Source: Clostridia bacterium (GTDB lineage: Bacteria; Bacillota; Clostridia; Oscillospirales; Ruminococcaceae). From it: a stretch of DNA of 39,081 nucleotides. Numbering within the stretch: position 1 is the first letter of the stretch; each line of letters begins with the position of its first letter. Of this stretch, positions 16,108 through 24,115 are shown piece after piece. Both the position numbers and the translations under genes were made by a program. A model generated the notes under the pieces. The model did no database searches. It saw only the letters and a list, made by a program, of their open reading frames with translations, and was not told where the DNA came from. The stretch lies in contig RZZW01000031.1 in NCBI GenBank assembly GCA_009929695.1, positions 1-39,081 on the forward strand, in the 5' to 3' direction.

Positions 16108-17556
16108 TTAAAACCTAAAATCGCGGCGATTAGAGGCTTTTATGTCCTCAATATTCTGCCTCGCAATATTGCGCACTTTATCCTGCGGAATTTTTTCAAG
16201 CTCTTTTTCAATAAGCTCAAAGCCGATTTTCTGCGTTTCAGGCGAGGCATAATCGACCAGATATTCAGTCAATGTCATAAGTGCGTTCGGGTGGCAGCAG
16301 TTTAAAATCTGGCCGTTTTTGCAAAGAGACATAAAGCGGTCACCTGTGCGTCCCTCGCGGTAGCAGGCTGTGCAGAAGGACGGAATAAAGCCCTCATCCA
16401 TAAGCCAGTGCACCACTTCGTCAAGCGTGCGTTGGTCAGACACATCAAATTGCTCCGAATCATGCGGGCGCTCGTCCTCAGTATAGCCTCCGACTGATGT
16501 GCGCGACGCCCCGCTTACCTGTGAAATGCCGAGATGCAGCACCTTTTCACGAACGGCCTGGCTTTCGCGTGTGGAGACAATCATGCCTGTGTAAGGGACG
16601 GCAAGACGTATACACGCCACAATTTTGGCAAAAATTTCGTCGCTGATGCCGTTGTCAAATACGCTCGGATCTATGTCGTCAGCGCGATTTATGCGCGGCA
16701 CGCTGATAGTGTGCGGGCCAACGCCGTGCACTGCTTCAAGATGCTCGGCGTGCATGAGCAGACCGGCAAATTCGTATTTATAAAGCTCAAGCCCAAACAA
16801 AACGCCAAGCCCAACATCATCAATGCCGCCCTCCATCGCGCGATCCATCGCCTCTGTGTGGTAGTCATAATCGTGCTTTGGGCCTGTGGGGTGAAGCTTT
16901 AAATAGCTTTCCTTGTGATATGTTTCTTGAAATAAAATATAAGTGCCGATGCCAGCGTCTTTAAGCTTGCGATAATTATCCACTGTTGTGGCGGCGATAT
17001 TTACGTTTACACGTCGAATTGCGCCGTTTTTGTGCTGAACACTGTAAATTGTTTTTATGCAGTCAAGAATATACTCAATCGGGCTGTTTACAGGGTCCTC
17101 GCCCGATTCGATTGCAAGGCGCTTGTGTCCCATATCCTGCAGGGCAATTACCTCTTGACGCACTTCCTCCTGCGTCAGCTTTTTGCGGGCAATGTGCTTG
17201 TTTTTTTGGTGATACGGACAGTATACGCAGCCGTTGACGCAGTAATTGGAAAGATAAAGCGGGGCAAACATTACAATGCGGTTTCCGTAAAAAGCAAGCT
17301 TTATTTCCTCGGCAATTTTGTACATCTGCTGAATTTTTTCAGGAATTTCACAGGCTAGAAGCACGCTTGCTTCGCGGTGTGTAAGCCCTTCGCACGTAAA
17401 GCCATGCTCTGTTGCACGCGGGCGGGCCTTTTCTAAAATGCTGTCGATAAGCGAGGCGTTGTTTTTGTTTGCCTCGGCATAGGCAAGAGTGTCTTTGATT
17501 TCATCATCGCTGATGAATTCCTCTGCTTTGAGGGATTTAGAGTTGTAAAGTGCCAT
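16108..17556 (-). CDS. hydG: [FeFe]-hydrogenase maturation radical SAM enzyme HydG (tyrosine lyase)
   Basis: HydG cleaves tyrosine to supply CO and cyanide ligands of the H-cluster. The radical-SAM cluster motif is C-x3-C-x2-C at Cys106, Cys110 and Cys113 (NYCVNGCVYCPY). The C-terminal auxiliary cluster region is CTACYREGRTGDRFMSLC, followed by LNCCHPNA. I chose ATG 17556 because AAAGGAAAAA precedes it; an upstream ATG at 17589, overlapping the end of hydE, would add 11 residues. Length (482) fits the family. The ThiH-like barrel blocks (IESGEDPVNSP, GIGTYILFQETYH, GPHTISVPRINRADD) are all present. Confidence 0.96.
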   Translation of the reverse strand: MALYNSKSLKAEEFISDDEIKDTLAYAEANKNNASLIDSILEKARPRATEHGFTCEGLTHREASVLLACEIPEKIQQMYKIAEEIKLAFYGNRIVMFAPLYLSNYCVNGCVYCPYHQKNKHIARKKLTQEEVRQEVIALQDMGHKRLAIESGEDPVNSPIEYILDCIKTIYSVQHKNGAIRRVNVNIAATTVDNYRKLKDAGIGTYILFQETYHKESYLKLHPTGPKHDYDYHTEAMDRAMEGGIDDVGLGVLFGLELYKYEFAGLLMHAEHLEAVHGVGPHTISVPRINRADDIDPSVFDNGISDEIFAKIVACIRLAVPYTGMIVSTRESQAVREKVLHLGISQVSGASRTSVGGYTEDERPHDSEQFDVSDQRTLDEVVHWLMDEGFIPSFCTACYREGRTGDRFMSLCKNGQILNCCHPNALMTLTEYLVDYASPETQKIGFELIEKELEKIPQDKVRNIARQNIEDIKASNRRDFRF

Positions 17557-17581
17557 AGTGGTTTTTCCTTTCTCGTTTAAG

Positions 17582-18664
17582 TCAGACATTGTCTTTCTTG
17601 TCAGATGCGGTGTTATATGTTATGACGTCACCTCTTGCGGTGACAATTTCATAGCCGATGGCTTGCATTAGGCGGCTAAGCTGCTGCTTTTGCTCGGCGG
17701 CCTCTGCTCCGCTGCAAAGCTTATTATTGTACAGCTCATATTTTTTGCGCAGCGAAATTGGTGATAAATTCGGCATTATAACGTTAGCGCCCGCCAAAAT
17801 GCCAATCTCTCGTCCTGTAGAATGAATGGTGCCAAGCGCTGTCGTAGACGGCAGAAGAACGGTAGGGCAGATAAGCTTTATAATCGAAAGTAGATAGACG
17901 GTTTGCTCAAGTGTACCCGCAGGCTCGTCGCGAAAAGGCGTTTTTTCATGTGGAATAAACGGGCCGACGCCGCACATGGCCGGTTTAAAATTCTCTATGA
18001 ATTTCAAATCCTTTGCAAGCGTCTGCGTCGTTTGAAACGGGGAGCCTACCATAAAGCCACATCCGGTTTGAAATCCTATTTCCTTTAAATCCGCCAGGCA
18101 CTGCATTCGACGTTCAAACGACATTTCCTTTGGATGAAGCTTTTCATAATGCTCTTTGTCCGCCGTTTCATGGCGCAGTAAATAGCGGTCTGCGCCTGCT
18201 TTATATAAAGCAAGATAGCTTTCGCGGCTTCGTTCACCAAGCGAAAGTGTAATAGCGCAACTTGGATAACGCTGCTTTATGGTGCGCACAACATCGCACA
18301 CAAAATCGTCATCGAAGACAGCATCCTCGCCGCCCTGCATGACAAATGTGCGAAATCCAAATTCATAGCCCTGCGCACAGCAATCTAAAATCTGCTCTTT
18401 TGTAAGACGATAGCGCTCACAATCTTTGTTTCCACGCCTAATTCCGCAGTAATTGCAATCGTTTTTACAAATATTTGAAACCTCAATCAGCCCGCGCACA
18501 TAAACAGCATTGCCATACAGCTCCTTGCGCACAGCCACGGCTCTTTCCGCAAGCAGCGCCGCAGCAGCTTTGTCTTGACCATCTATAAGCGCGGCATATT
18601 CTTCAAGCGAAAGTGCATGGTCTGATGCAAGCTTTTCAATAAGATTTTTTATATGCTCATTCAT
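17582..18664 (-). CDS. hydE: [FeFe]-hydrogenase maturation radical SAM enzyme HydE
   Basis: HydE is the radical SAM enzyme acting on the iron-cysteine-CO/CN synthon during H-cluster assembly. The cluster motif C-x3-C-x2-C is at Cys66, Cys70 and Cys73 (SNICKNDCNYCGIR). MQGGEDAVFDDDF, LSLGERSRESYLALYKAGADRY, GFMVGSPFQTT and NVIMPNLSP are typical HydE/BioB-like blocks. At 360 residues it is full length. It starts within the end of the TM1266-type gene (8-base overlap). Confidence 0.96.
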   Translation of the reverse strand: MNEHIKNLIEKLASDHALSLEEYAALIDGQDKAAAALLAERAVAVRKELYGNAVYVRGLIEVSNICKNDCNYCGIRRGNKDCERYRLTKEQILDCCAQGYEFGFRTFVMQGGEDAVFDDDFVCDVVRTIKQRYPSCAITLSLGERSRESYLALYKAGADRYLLRHETADKEHYEKLHPKEMSFERRMQCLADLKEIGFQTGCGFMVGSPFQTTQTLAKDLKFIENFKPAMCGVGPFIPHEKTPFRDEPAGTLEQTVYLLSIIKLICPTVLLPSTTALGTIHSTGREIGILAGANVIMPNLSPISLRKKYELYNNKLCSGAEAAEQKQQLSRLMQAIGYEIVTARGDVITYNTASDKKDNV

Positions 18665-18914
18665 GTGTAATCACACTGGAATAGGCAGTCTTGACTCCAA
18701 TGCCGGGAAGCTTACCAATCTTGCCCGATAGCGCTGAAATAACGTCCTGCGGCGCATCAATTGCAAGGCTGACAATATTAATATTCTTTTTACGATACGG
18801 AATACCAAGTCGCCCGATAATATAATTGCCATATTCGTGCAAAAGCAAATTTAGCTTTTCAACAGAATCAGTATTTTCTATAATTACACCCATAACGGCA
18901 ACACGTGTTTCCAT
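18657..18914 (-). CDS. TM1266-family iron-only hydrogenase system putative regulator
   Basis: This 85-residue ACT-like protein has the pattern METRVAVMGVIIENTDSV, HEYGNYIIGRLGIPYRKK, IVSLAIDAPQDVISALSGKIGKLPGIGVKTAYS. It matches the small family that regularly precedes hyd maturation genes and has been proposed to sense or regulate. It has GAGGTG 8 bases before the ATG and overlaps hydE, so it is the first gene of the operon. Its biochemical role is not established. Confidence 0.9.
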   Translation of the reverse strand: METRVAVMGVIIENTDSVEKLNLLLHEYGNYIIGRLGIPYRKKNINIVSLAIDAPQDVISALSGKIGKLPGIGVKTAYSSVITHE

Positions 18915-18927
18915 ATATACACCTCAT

Positions 18928-18960
18928 AAAAATAAAAAAATGCACCCCAAAAAGGTGCAT
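18928..18960 (-). terminator. Leader terminator (candidate attenuator) of the hyd operon
   Basis: On the minus strand ATGCACC-TTTTTGG-GGTGCAT forms a 7-bp hairpin followed by TTTTTTTATTTT, between the promoter and the first hyd gene. Upstream at 18991-18985 the leader has AAAGGTG, perfectly complementary to CACCTTT in the 5' arm (18957-18951), so an alternative antiterminator pairing is possible. The leader is about 105 nt. I do not recognise a known riboswitch class. Confidence 0.65.
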
Positions 18961-19024
18961 AACTCAATTATAGTTTGAAGTTTTCACCTTTCACTCAGAA
19001 AAATCTTTGTGTCAGAGTAATTTA

Positions 19025-19053
19025 AGTATATATCGCGCACTAGAAAAAAGCAA
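19025..19053 (-). promoter_or_regulatory. Promoter of the hyd operon
   Basis: Minus-strand -35 TTGCTT (19053-19048), 17-bp spacer, -10 TATACT (19030-19025). Transcription would start near 19018, giving a leader that contains the attenuator hairpin. Confidence 0.75.
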
Positions 19054-19061
19054 GACCTTTC

Positions 19062-19200
19062 TAATAATGAAAAATTAATGAGTGATCGCTGCGGCAATCA
19101 CATTTAAATAGTTTGAGCTAAAACGAAGCTTTATTAAAATAATTCCGCGTCAGCGGAACACATTCATTTTTCACTCTTCATTCTTCACTTTTCATTTATT
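19062..19200. mobile_element. MITE-like element, about 139 bp
   Basis: The ends are imperfect inverted repeats: TAATGAAAAATTAATGAGTGA on the left, and on the right a tract whose complement begins AATGAAAAGTGAAGAATGAA. Inside are smaller palindromes (GATCGCTGCGGCAATC and TTCCGC-GTCA-GCGGAA). There is no coding frame. It ends 9 bases before the -35 of the hyd promoter. The rest of the intergenic region to the lacI promoter shows only the GCGC palindromes listed separately. Confidence 0.55.
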
Positions 19201-19284
19201 TTAGTTCCCTATATTCCCCGAAATGTGCTGTTGCTTTTTAATGGCTGCTATCGAGGCGTCCATTCCGTCTTGTTGGGGTATTCA

Positions 19285-19346
19285 TTTTGCGCAAAAAGTT
19301 GCGCAAAAGCAGGTGTTTTTTTGTTTATGTGAATAGCAATGCGCAT
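19285..19346. promoter_or_regulatory. Cluster of GCGC-centred palindromes, candidate operators
   Basis: Three perfect palindromes share a GCGC centre: TTTTGCGCAAAA (19285-19296), TTGCGCAA (19299-19306) and ATGCGCAT (19339-19346). They lie 45-105 bases before the lacI -10 box. LacI-type repressors bind even palindromes with a central CG, so these could be operators for autoregulation. Confidence 0.4.
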
Positions 19347-19389
19347 GAAAGTTATTTAATTATGTCAATATGCACAGGTGTGTAAAGTG

Positions 19390-19398
19390 TGCTATAAT
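19390..19398 (+). promoter_or_regulatory. Extended -10 promoter of the LacI-family gene
   Basis: TGCTATAAT (TG at 19390-19391, TATAAT at 19393-19398) is a perfect extended -10 element. No good -35 lies upstream (ATGCAC at 17 bp), which an extended -10 can tolerate. It is 66 bases before the GTG start. Confidence 0.6.
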
Positions 19399-19464
19399 CA
19401 AGCTACAGTCAAGGAAAACACGAGTGTGCGAGGCTTTGACAGCGGCGCACAGGAGGGTAATGCT

Positions 19465-20493
19465 GTGAACAACGAAAGTCAAAATAAAGACAAAAATTTG
19501 CGCATTTCTGATGCCGCGCAGGAGCTTGGGCTGTCTGTGAGCACTGTTTCGCGGGCGTTTGCCGGTAAGGGGCGTGTGTCGGAGGAAACGCGCAGACGCG
19601 TTAAAGAATGGGCGCGCAAAAATGGCTGGCTGCCCTCGGCGATGTCGCGCACGCTGCAATATGGCAGCAGCGGGAACATAGCGGTTGTTTTGCCTAAGGA
19701 CACAAATGACGAGCTTTCTCCGTTTTTTCCACACTGCGTTTTGGGCGCGTGCGAGGTTGCTGAAGCTTATGGATTTGACGTTATAGTAATACATATAGCA
19801 ACAAACGACCCCTCGCGCCTTGCCGATTTAATTGAAAAAAACAAGGTGGACGGCTATATACTTACCGACCGCGCAAGCAATGAAGTGCTTGACCTTTTGA
19901 CAAAGCTCAGTTTGCCGCACGTTGTACTTGGCAGCACGCCGCACAAAAATACCGTATGTATAGATTACGATATTAAGGGCGCGTGCTGTGAGGCGACAGA
20001 GCTTTTAATAAAAAATGGGCTTAACCACATTGCATATATAGGCGGAAGCGGGGCTTACCTTGTTAATAAGCGCAGGCAGCAGGGCTTTATAAACGCCTTT
20101 AAGGTGCAGGGTGTGCACTATGACGAGCGCTTTATTTTCACAGAGATAGAAAGCATGGTGCAAATAGAGCAGGTTGTTCAAAAAATGCTTTACAATGGCG
20201 CACAGGGCGTTGTGACAGGTGATGATGTGCTGTGTTCAAGGCTTATGACGGTGCTGCATCAGCTCGGTGTAAAGGTGCCTGACGAAATACAGGTGGCGGC
20301 GCTTTCACACAGCTTTTTGATGGATATACAGGCCCCGCAGATATCCTGCGTTAAAAATGATGCAAAAACCTTGAGCATAAAAGGAACAAGGCTGCTGATG
20401 GAGATAATGCAGGGCAAGGAGTTTCAGCTTCAAAATACAGCAGAGCACGAGATAGCAATTCGCGGCTCTACAAGAAAAGCTTTTTCGTATTGA
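19465..20493 (+). CDS. LacI-family transcriptional regulator
   Basis: The helix-turn-helix and hinge helix are clear: LRISDAAQELGLSVSTVSRAFAGKGRVSEETRRRV, then NGWLPSAMSRTLQ, followed by a periplasmic-binding-protein-like effector domain (IAVVLPKDTND through VAALSHSFLMDIQAPQISCV). I chose GTG 19465 because AGGAGGG lies 8 bases upstream and the 342-residue product is the usual size; the frame is open further upstream without another ribosome binding site. It directly precedes the sugar transporter and glycan genes and most likely represses them until a galactoside-type inducer is present (inference). Confidence 0.88.
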   Translation: MNNESQNKDKNLRISDAAQELGLSVSTVSRAFAGKGRVSEETRRRVKEWARKNGWLPSAMSRTLQYGSSGNIAVVLPKDTNDELSPFFPHCVLGACEVAEAYGFDVIVIHIATNDPSRLADLIEKNKVDGYILTDRASNEVLDLLTKLSLPHVVLGSTPHKNTVCIDYDIKGACCEATELLIKNGLNHIAYIGGSGAYLVNKRRQQGFINAFKVQGVHYDERFIFTEIESMVQIEQVVQKMLYNGAQGVVTGDDVLCSRLMTVLHQLGVKVPDEIQVAALSHSFLMDIQAPQISCVKNDAKTLSIKGTRLLMEIMQGKEFQLQNTAEHEIAIRGSTRKAFSY

Positions 20494-20543
20494 TTGGGAA
20501 TAAATCGCGGAAACCCTTACAATCACCGCAAATTCACGGTAAA

Positions 20544-20626
20544 CCGTAGGGCGTGACGACCTCGGCACGCCGTAAGCCGAGAGATTGTGCGGAAATAACG
20601 GCACGCCGAGTCGTCGTGCCCTACGG
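20544..20626. repeat. Palindromic repeat (family copy 2)
   Basis: A long imperfect palindrome opens CCGTAGGGCGTGACGACCTC and closes with TCGTCGTGCCCTACGG, with inner arms CTCGGCACGCCGT and ACGGCACGCCGAG. Its ends and core match copy 1 at 5142-5187. It lies between lacI and the binding-protein gene and could also act as the lacI terminator. Nothing else is evident between 20494 and 20786 except an A/T-rich stretch before the next gene. Confidence 0.85.
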
Positions 20627-20786
20627 ACATTACAAAATTGCAGGTACGCATAAAATGTAAAGCTTAATATATTATACTTTGCTTGCAAAAATATATTTGC
20701 AAACAGGTTTATTTCTTGCGCCCATTTTTAATAAGGTTCGACAGGGCGAAAGCTCTTTGAAATAATGAAAATTTTGGAGGTAAACA

Positions 20787-22115
20787 ATGAAAACGAAAAC
20801 TGGAATTGCTATTTTTCTTAGTGCAGCACTGGCACTAACCATGGCGGGCTGCGGCGGTGCTGCAAGCTCTTCTACAGCGGCGTCAACGGCTGCATCTGCG
20901 GCAGCGTCAACAGCGGCGACAGGCGGCAGCGACATTCACGTTGCGTCATGGAACAACGCGGCCGACAACCTCAGCGAAATCGCCGAAAAATTCAATGCCG
21001 AGCACGGCGACAACGGCAAGGTAATCATCGACTATGTGGATTCCGATTACTCTAAATTGAAGCCTGCCCTTGCAGCAGGCAGCGGCGTGCCGGATATCTT
21101 CCAAACACAAAACCGCGATATTCCCGCTTTTTACAACAACTACGGCCTTGAAGCATTTCTTGATATCAGCGACATTATAGACGCAGACGCCTCTAACTGG
21201 GTGGGCTTTGCGCTTGAAACCTGCAAGGCAGAGGACGGCAAATATTATGCTATACCGTGGGATATCGGCCCCGTAGCAATGTATTACCGCACAGACATAT
21301 TTGAGGCAAACGGCATCGACCCTGCCACACTTACCACATATGACAAATACATCGAAGCCGGCAAAAAGCTCAAGGCGGCAGGCGATTATTATGTCGAGGC
21401 GTTTAATTACAGCGGTTCAACAAGCCGCGATCAATTTATGATTTATTTAAATCAGCTCGGCGGCCAGTATTACGACGCAGACGGCAAAGTAAAGCTTGAT
21501 TCAGACGAAATGCTGCAAGCGACAGAGCTTGTGAAGAAATTCATGGACGCAGGCGTTGTGATGGATATTCCAAACGCGTGGGACGACCGCATTGCGGCTA
21601 TCAACGACGGCAAGCTTGTCTCGTTTGTGTATCCTGCATGGTATATGGGCACAATGAAAAACTCCTGCGCAGACCTCGCGGGCAAATGGGCAATCACAAC
21701 AATGCCGGCATTTGAAGAGGGCGGCAACACCACCTCTAACGCGGGCGGATCAATCCTCGCAGTGTCATCCACAACAGCAAACCCGCAGCTTTGCAAGGAC
21801 TTCCTTGAGTATGCCATGAAGTCAAACGACGGCAATGACGTCAACACAAAATATGGCGAGTTCCCCTCATACACACCTGCTTACGACACCTCATACTTCA
21901 AAGAGGCAAACGACTATTACGGCGGCCTTAAGGTCAACACAATTTTCGCCGAGCAGACAGGCGTGCCCGCCACAACATGGGGCCCGTACTTTGTAGACGT
22001 AGACGAATCAATGAAAACAGCCGTTGGCGATATAATTCTTAATGGCGCTGACCCCGCAACAGCATGGGCGGCAGCCACTAAGGACGCACAGGGCAAAATA
22101 GACCTCAAGGGCTAA
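20787..22115 (+). CDS. Sugar ABC transporter substrate-binding lipoprotein
   Basis: This 442-residue extracytoplasmic binding protein of the family-1 sugar type has a signal peptide ending in lipobox TMAGC (Cys22) and a low-complexity Ala/Ser/Thr linker (about 23-47). The mature domain shows SDYSKLKPALAAGSGVPDIFQ, YAIPWDIGPVAMYYRTDIFEANGI and FVYPAWYMG. GGAGG lies 7 bases before the ATG. With the two permeases downstream it forms an importer whose ATPase is not encoded here, as is common when a shared MsmK-type ATPase serves several transporters. The GH112 and GH2 neighbours suggest a beta-galactoside such as galacto-N-biose, lacto-N-biose or galactosyl-rhamnose (inference). Confidence 0.92.
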   Translation: MKTKTGIAIFLSAALALTMAGCGGAASSSTAASTAASAAASTAATGGSDIHVASWNNAADNLSEIAEKFNAEHGDNGKVIIDYVDSDYSKLKPALAAGSGVPDIFQTQNRDIPAFYNNYGLEAFLDISDIIDADASNWVGFALETCKAEDGKYYAIPWDIGPVAMYYRTDIFEANGIDPATLTTYDKYIEAGKKLKAAGDYYVEAFNYSGSTSRDQFMIYLNQLGGQYYDADGKVKLDSDEMLQATELVKKFMDAGVVMDIPNAWDDRIAAINDGKLVSFVYPAWYMGTMKNSCADLAGKWAITTMPAFEEGGNTTSNAGGSILAVSSTTANPQLCKDFLEYAMKSNDGNDVNTKYGEFPSYTPAYDTSYFKEANDYYGGLKVNTIFAEQTGVPATTWGPYFVDVDESMKTAVGDIILNGADPATAWAAATKDAQGKIDLKG

Positions 22116-22141
22116 TGCAAAAAAGCATAGCCAAAAAATAA

Positions 22142-22201
22142 TAGAGCAATTTCCGAAAGTGCTCTAGTGTGCGGTGGCTCCATGTCTGGCTGCATGGAGC
22201 C
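22142..22201 (+). promoter_or_regulatory. Tandem intercistronic hairpins after the binding-protein gene
   Basis: Two hairpins, TAGAGCA...TGCTCTA (22142-22166) and GGCTCCATG...CATGGAGCC (22176-22201), follow the stop codon and precede the palindromic repeat. Neither has a U-tract. They may stabilise the upstream mRNA and so favour binding protein over permease, a common arrangement in such operons. Confidence 0.5.
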
Positions 22202-22242
22202 TATCGCCGTATATGCCGCAATTTCGCGCAAATCCATGGTGT

Positions 22243-22319
22243 CCGTAGGGCGGGGGCTTGCTCCCGCCGCAGCTTGCGGCAGGCGGTTGGGACGGCGGGA
22301 GCAAGCCCCCGCCCTACGG
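22243..22319. repeat. Palindromic repeat (family copy 3, variant core)
   Basis: A nearly perfect palindrome opens CCGTAGGGCGGGGGCTTGCT and closes with AGCAAGCCCCCGCCCTACGG, with an inner GCCGCAGCTTGCGGC hairpin. The outer CCGTAGGGC/GCCCTACGG ends are shared with copies 1 and 2, while the core differs. It splits the transporter operon between the binding-protein and permease genes. Confidence 0.85.
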
Positions 22320-22379
22320 TGCACGGCAAATTAACGAAACAATATATTTAAGCAAAGCATGAAAGGAAAGTGAGCACAT

Positions 22380-23249
22380 TTGAAGGACAAAACAAAACGT
22401 AAGCTTGTGCCGTGGCTGTTTTTAACGCCGTTTCTTGTATTATTTATTATATTCATGGCGTACCCCACGATATATTCAATAGTAATAAGCTTTACAAATT
22501 TTCGCGCAGGCAAATTTAATTTTGTGGGTTGGGCAAATTTTAAATTTGTATTCAATGACGCAACCTTTTTAAAGGCTGTCGGCAATACCTTTATATTAAT
22601 GCTTATTCAAGTGCCAATTCAAACCTTTTTGTGCGTTGTTTTGGCAAATTTTCTAAATATTGCGCGGCTTAAGCTAAAGGGCATGTTTCGCATGCTGTCC
22701 TTTACACCTGTGCTTATTGACGCTGTAAGCTATTCAATTGTGTTTTCGCTGTTTTTCAGCAACGACCCCGCGTCGCTTGCAAATACAGCGCTTGGCTTAT
22801 TTGGCGTGCAGCCTGTCGAGTGGGTAAATATGGTTTGGCCTGCGCGCATTTTATTAGTGATTGCCGTCACTTGGCGGTGGACGGGCTATAACTCAATAAT
22901 AATACTGGGCGGCTTGCAAAACATCAGCCACGATTTATATGAAGCCGCAGAGCTTGACGGCGCAGGGCCTGTGAAGCAGTTTTTTGCCATAACAATACCT
23001 AGCATAAAGCCGGTGATACTTTTCTCTGTTGTGCTTTCTGTCACAGGCACGTTGCAGCTTTTCACAGAGCCTAACCTTATCACAAGCGGCGGGCCTGTCA
23101 ACAGCACGCTTACCATTGTGCAATATCTTTACAACACAGGCTTTAAAGCGTTCAGCTATGGCGTTGCCTCGGCGGGCGCATACGTGCTTGCTATCATGAT
23201 AGCAATTCTAACCTTTATACAAATGCGCGTCACAAAGGAGAAGGATTGA
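22380..23249 (+). CDS. Sugar ABC transporter permease (MalF/UgpA type)
   Basis: A 289-residue permease with six membrane segments: LVPWLFLTPFLVLFIIFMAYP at the start and the EAA loop YEAAELDGAGPVKQFFAITIPSIKP, which docks on the ATPase. The start codon is a TTG (22380) preceded by GAAAGGAAAG; no in-frame ATG or GTG lies near, so translation may be weak, in keeping with the low permease-to-binding-protein ratio such systems need. The gene ends 2 bases before the ATG of the partner permease. Confidence 0.9.
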   Translation: MKDKTKRKLVPWLFLTPFLVLFIIFMAYPTIYSIVISFTNFRAGKFNFVGWANFKFVFNDATFLKAVGNTFILMLIQVPIQTFLCVVLANFLNIARLKLKGMFRMLSFTPVLIDAVSYSIVFSLFFSNDPASLANTALGLFGVQPVEWVNMVWPARILLVIAVTWRWTGYNSIIILGGLQNISHDLYEAAELDGAGPVKQFFAITIPSIKPVILFSVVLSVTGTLQLFTEPNLITSGGPVNSTLTIVQYLYNTGFKAFSYGVASAGAYVLAIMIAILTFIQMRVTKEKD

Positions 23250-23251
23250 TT

Positions 23252-24094
23252 ATGAATAAAAGTAAAAAAACCGCTGCCGGCGTATATATGGTTATTCCGT
23301 ACATATTGCTTGTCATTGTTGCAATTGTGTCTGTATTTCCGCTGCTTTGGGTGTTTTTTGCCGCGACGCACACAAACACACAAATTTACCAAACAGGCAT
23401 GGCGTTTGCGCTCGGCGGCAATATTGTCGAAAACTATAAAAACCTAATGGAGTTTTCAAACATATGGCGAAACCTCGCAAACAGCATATTTATAGCTGTT
23501 GTGTATACGGTTTTGGTGTGCCTTATAGATTCTATGGCGGGCTTTGCGTTTGCAAAATTTACGTTCAAGGGGCGTGACACGCTGTTTTTCGTGCTCACAT
23601 GCTCGATGTTTATTCCGCAGCAGGTGACTTTGGTGCCGCTGTTTATACAGCTTTCGGGCATGGGGCTTATAAACACGCTGCCGGCTGTTATACTGCCGTC
23701 GCTCACAAATATTTTCGGCGTGTTTTTAATGCGGCAAAACTTGATGGCTTATCCAAGCGATTTGCTTGAATCTGCACGCATTGACGGCGCGGGCGATTTG
23801 CGCGTATTTTTCACAATAGTACTGCCAACAATGAAGCCCGTGCTCGCGTCGCTTGCGATACTGTCCTTTGTGCAGATGTGGGGCAATTACCTATGGCCGC
23901 TGATTGCACTTAACGACCGCGATAATTTCACCGTGCCGCTTGTGCTTGCGCTGATGCGCGCGCCGGGGCAGGTGGTTGACAACGGCGCAATAATGCTGGG
24001 AGCGTCTATGGCGCTGCTGCCGGTTGTCGTGTTCTTCCTGTTTTTCCAAAAGAATTTTATACAAGGCATTTTAAGCGGCGCTGTAAAGGGCTGA
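23252..24094 (+). CDS. Sugar ABC transporter permease (MalG/UgpE type)
   Basis: The 280-residue partner permease has an N-terminal membrane segment (VYMVIPYILLVIVAIVSVFP) and the EAA loop LESARIDGAGDLRVFFTIVLPTMKP. I chose the ATG at 23252 because AAAGGAG lies 14 bases upstream; a TTG two codons earlier overlaps the preceding stop. It forms the membrane pore with the product of the preceding gene. Confidence 0.9.
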   Translation: MNKSKKTAAGVYMVIPYILLVIVAIVSVFPLLWVFFAATHTNTQIYQTGMAFALGGNIVENYKNLMEFSNIWRNLANSIFIAVVYTVLVCLIDSMAGFAFAKFTFKGRDTLFFVLTCSMFIPQQVTLVPLFIQLSGMGLINTLPAVILPSLTNIFGVFLMRQNLMAYPSDLLESARIDGAGDLRVFFTIVLPTMKPVLASLAILSFVQMWGNYLWPLIALNDRDNFTVPLVLALMRAPGQVVDNGAIMLGASMALLPVVVFFLFFQKNFIQGILSGAVKG

Positions 24095-24115
24095 TGAAAT
24101 GCGAAGGAGATAGCT

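Noticed and set aside
19378-19464. N-terminal extension of the LacI-family protein
   Set aside because: It includes the -10 region, has no ribosome binding site, and GTG 19465 with AGGAGGG gives the usual length.
20660-20786. Promoter and CcpA (cre) site before the binding-protein gene
   Set aside because: TATACT is present but no -35 lies at a proper distance, and TGTAAAGCTTAATA does not match the cre consensus well enough.
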